Shown here: positions 6,803-11,091 of the stretch, piece by piece
Numbering within the stretch: position 1 is the stretch's first letter
How the letters are laid out: each line of letters opens with the position of its first letter
Source: Muribaculaceae bacterium
Lineage (GTDB): Bacteria; Bacteroidota; Bacteroidia; Bacteroidales; Muribaculaceae
Assembly (NCBI GenBank): GCA_029057255.1
Contig: JAICZO010000383.1
Coordinates: 1 to 11,091 of the forward strand
Direction: 5' to 3'
DNA length: 11,091 nucleotides
Position numbers and translations under genes: made by a program
The notes under the pieces: generated by a model
Databases searched by the model: none
What the model saw: the letters and a program-made list of their open reading frames with translations, nothing else
What the model was told of the DNA's origin: nothing

Positions 6803-7996
6803 TCAGTTTCTTACACTCATCTCCGACTTCACCGCCATCGCGAGGCTCTGGAGGGCGTTGGCGAGCACGCAGCGGGGCGTGCCGACATTGAGGCGAGCAA
6901 AACCACTGCCCTGCTCACCGAACATCGTGCCGTCGTTGAGGGCGAGATGCGCCTTGTCGAGCAGCAGGTCCATTATTTCGCGGTGACACATGTGCAGCTC
7001 TCTGAAGTCGAGCCACAGCAGGAACGAGGCCTCGGGGCGTATTACCTTCAGCCCGGGGATATTGCGGTTACAGAAGTCGGTGACAAAGTCGATGTTTTCC
7101 TCTACATAGGCAAGCATCTGGTCGAGCCAGGCCTCGCCGTTGTTGTAGGCGGCCTCGGCGCCGATGGTACTGATCAGCACGGGAGCGCTGAACTCGTTTA
7201 CTTCAAGCCAGTTGTAGAAGGGGTCGCGCAGCTCGGGGTTCTTGACCACCATCCAGGAGCTGACAAGACCGGGGATATTGAATGTCTTCGAGGGCGCGCC
7301 GAGCATGATGCCGACAGCCTTGGCCTCGGGGCTCACCGACAGGAAGGGTATGTGCTTGCGTCCGGCGAGCATGAGGTCGCCGTGAATCTCGTCGCTGACC
7401 ACCACTACGCCGGCCTTGTGGCAGATGTCGGCGAGTTCGGCCAGAGTCTCCTTCGACCACTGTATGCCGATGGGGTTGTGGGGGTTGCAGAGAACCATCA
7501 TGCGAGGTTTCTCCTTTGCTACAATCTCGCGGAGGCCGTCGAGGTCCATTGTGTACTTCTCGCCGTCGAACAGGAGAGGATTCTCGATGACACGCCTGCC
7601 GTTGCCCTCGACAACCGTGCGGAAGGGGGTGTAGACCGGCGGCTGGATGACGACACCGTCGCCACGGGTGGTGAAATAGTTGACAGCAAGAGCGATACCC
7701 TTGACAACGCCGGGTATGAAGGCGAGTTCCTCGCGCGCTATGCCGAAGCCATGACGACGCAGATTCCAGTCAATAATCGACTGCCAGTAGCCGTCGGCAG
7801 CCTCAGAGTATCCAAGTACCGGGTGGCGGAGACGCCTGAGCAGCGCCTCGGTAATTTCAGGACATACGGCGAAGTCAAGGTCGGCAATCCACAGTGGTGT
7901 CAGGTCGTGTCGGCCGAAGACGCGGTCAAGGCGGTCGATCTTAATTGCGGAAGTACCGGTGCGGTCAATTACATTGTCAAAGTTGTAGCGTGTCAT
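6803..7996 (-). CDS. MalY/PatB family PLP-dependent enzyme (cystathionine beta-lyase / C-S lyase or aminotransferase)
   Basis: A 397-residue cytosolic fold-type I PLP enzyme. Landmarks in order: PLWIADLDFAVCPEI (34-48), the MalY/PatB hallmark; GYSEAADGYWQSIIDW (62-77); VYTPF (121-125); CNPHNPIG (170-177) with the cofactor-contacting Asn174; SDEIHGDLM (201-209) with Asp202 for the pyridine nitrogen; GAPSKTFNIPGL (233-244) with the Schiff-base Lys237; and FARLNVGTPR (366-375) with the substrate-carboxylate Arg. Family members cleave C-S bonds of cystathionine or cysteine conjugates (giving homocysteine or thiol, pyruvate and ammonia), and some act as aminotransferases. Its place 4 bp upstream of aroA fits amino-acid metabolism, and an aromatic transaminase role cannot be excluded. 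The ATG (7994-7996) is preceded by a 26-bp AT-rich leader (7997-8022) and then by the strong hairpin after secA. The family is certain; the reaction is not. Confidence 0.93.
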   Translation of the reverse strand: MTRYNFDNVIDRTGTSAIKIDRLDRVFGRHDLTPLWIADLDFAVCPEITEALLRRLRHPVLGYSEAADGYWQSIIDWNLRRHGFGIAREELAFIPGVVKGIALAVNYFTTRGDGVVIQPPVYTPFRTVVEGNGRRVIENPLLFDGEKYTMDLDGLREIVAKEKPRMMVLCNPHNPIGIQWSKETLAELADICHKAGVVVVSDEIHGDLMLAGRKHIPFLSVSPEAKAVGIMLGAPSKTFNIPGLVSSWMVVKNPELRDPFYNWLEVNEFSAPVLISTIGAEAAYNNGEAWLDQMLAYVEENIDFVTDFCNRNIPGLKVIRPEASFLLWLDFRELHMCHREIMDLLLDKAHLALNDGTMFGEQGSGFARLNVGTPRCVLANALQSLAMAVKSEMSVRN

Positions 7997-8022
7997 GGTA
8001 GTATTTTATAGAGAGAATATTT

Positions 8023-8055
8023 GTGCGTGTGCGGCACCGGACGCCGCACACGCAC
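8023..8055 (-). terminator. Perfect 13-bp hairpin after secA, possible terminator or processing signal
   Basis: The arms 8023-8035 (gtgcgtgtgcggc) and 8043-8055 pair without mismatch around a 7-nt loop, starting 14 bp past the secA stop. The stem is very GC-rich. On the minus-strand transcript it is followed by AAATATTCTC rather than a T-run, so termination efficiency is uncertain. Attenuation, or protection of the secA 3' end, is equally possible. Confidence 0.5.
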
Positions 8056-8069
8056 GTTAAGGTTAATCC

Positions 8070-11091
<3,022 letters not shown>

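Noticed and set aside
5542..6891. A 449-codon plus-strand open frame opposite aroA
   Set aside because: AroA on the minus strand carries every active-site residue. The plus-strand product has no recognisable motif and an unnatural composition.
6947..8011. A 354-codon plus-strand open frame opposite the PLP-enzyme gene
   Set aside because: It mirrors a gene with an intact PLP-lysine motif and has no start context or homology I can see.

Overview
The window looks like a stretch of chromosome from a high-GC member of the Bacteroidales (Bacteroidota). Several signs agree. SecA is of the long Bacteroidota type, with an expanded first half and a Gln/Pro/Glu-rich linker before the zinc tail. The POT transporter has the NMGERFGYY form of its first motif. 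There is a small-lipoprotein gene of the DUF4369 plus thioredoxin-like kind. Purine-rich Shine-Dalgarno sequences are absent, and the few intergenic gaps are short and very AT-rich. Codons are GC-rich, as in Muribaculaceae or Alistipes, but the family cannot be settled by eye.

All eight genes lie on the minus strand, so transcription runs from right to left. In that order they are: secA (preprotein translocase ATPase, N-terminus cut off by the right edge); a perfect 13-bp hairpin; a MalY/PatB-type PLP enzyme; aroA (EPSP synthase); a 148-residue membrane-anchored protein with a CCxxHxxC motif; an ABC-3 family metal-transporter permease; an AT-rich gap; a POT/PTR2 proton-coupled peptide transporter; a rho-independent terminator; pldA (outer-membrane phospholipase A); a lipoprotein with a cysteine-less thioredoxin-like domain; and yifB/comM (AAA+ Mg-chelatase-like protein, C-terminal half cut off by the left edge).

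The spacing suggests three blocks. Block 1 is secA, ending at or near the hairpin at 8023-8055. Block 2 is the PLP enzyme, aroA, the CCxxHxxC protein and the permease. The first two are 4 bp apart, the next junction is a 4-bp ATGA overlap and the last is a 17-bp overlap, so these four are very likely co-transcribed and partly translationally coupled. The POT gene may belong to this block or have its own promoter in the 55-bp AT-rich gap. It ends at the terminator at 2595-2634. Block 3 is pldA, the lipoprotein (6-bp gap) and yifB (23-bp gap).

Most of the window is conserved housekeeping and membrane-physiology genes. I see no mobile element, CRISPR array, tRNA or rRNA, or defence island. The least explained items are the 148-residue CCxxHxxC protein coupled to an orphan metal permease, and the lipoprotein whose thioredoxin-like domain has lost both active-site cysteines. 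No stretch over 300 bases lacks a gene; the largest gaps are 73 bp (7997-8069) and 68 bp (2584-2651).
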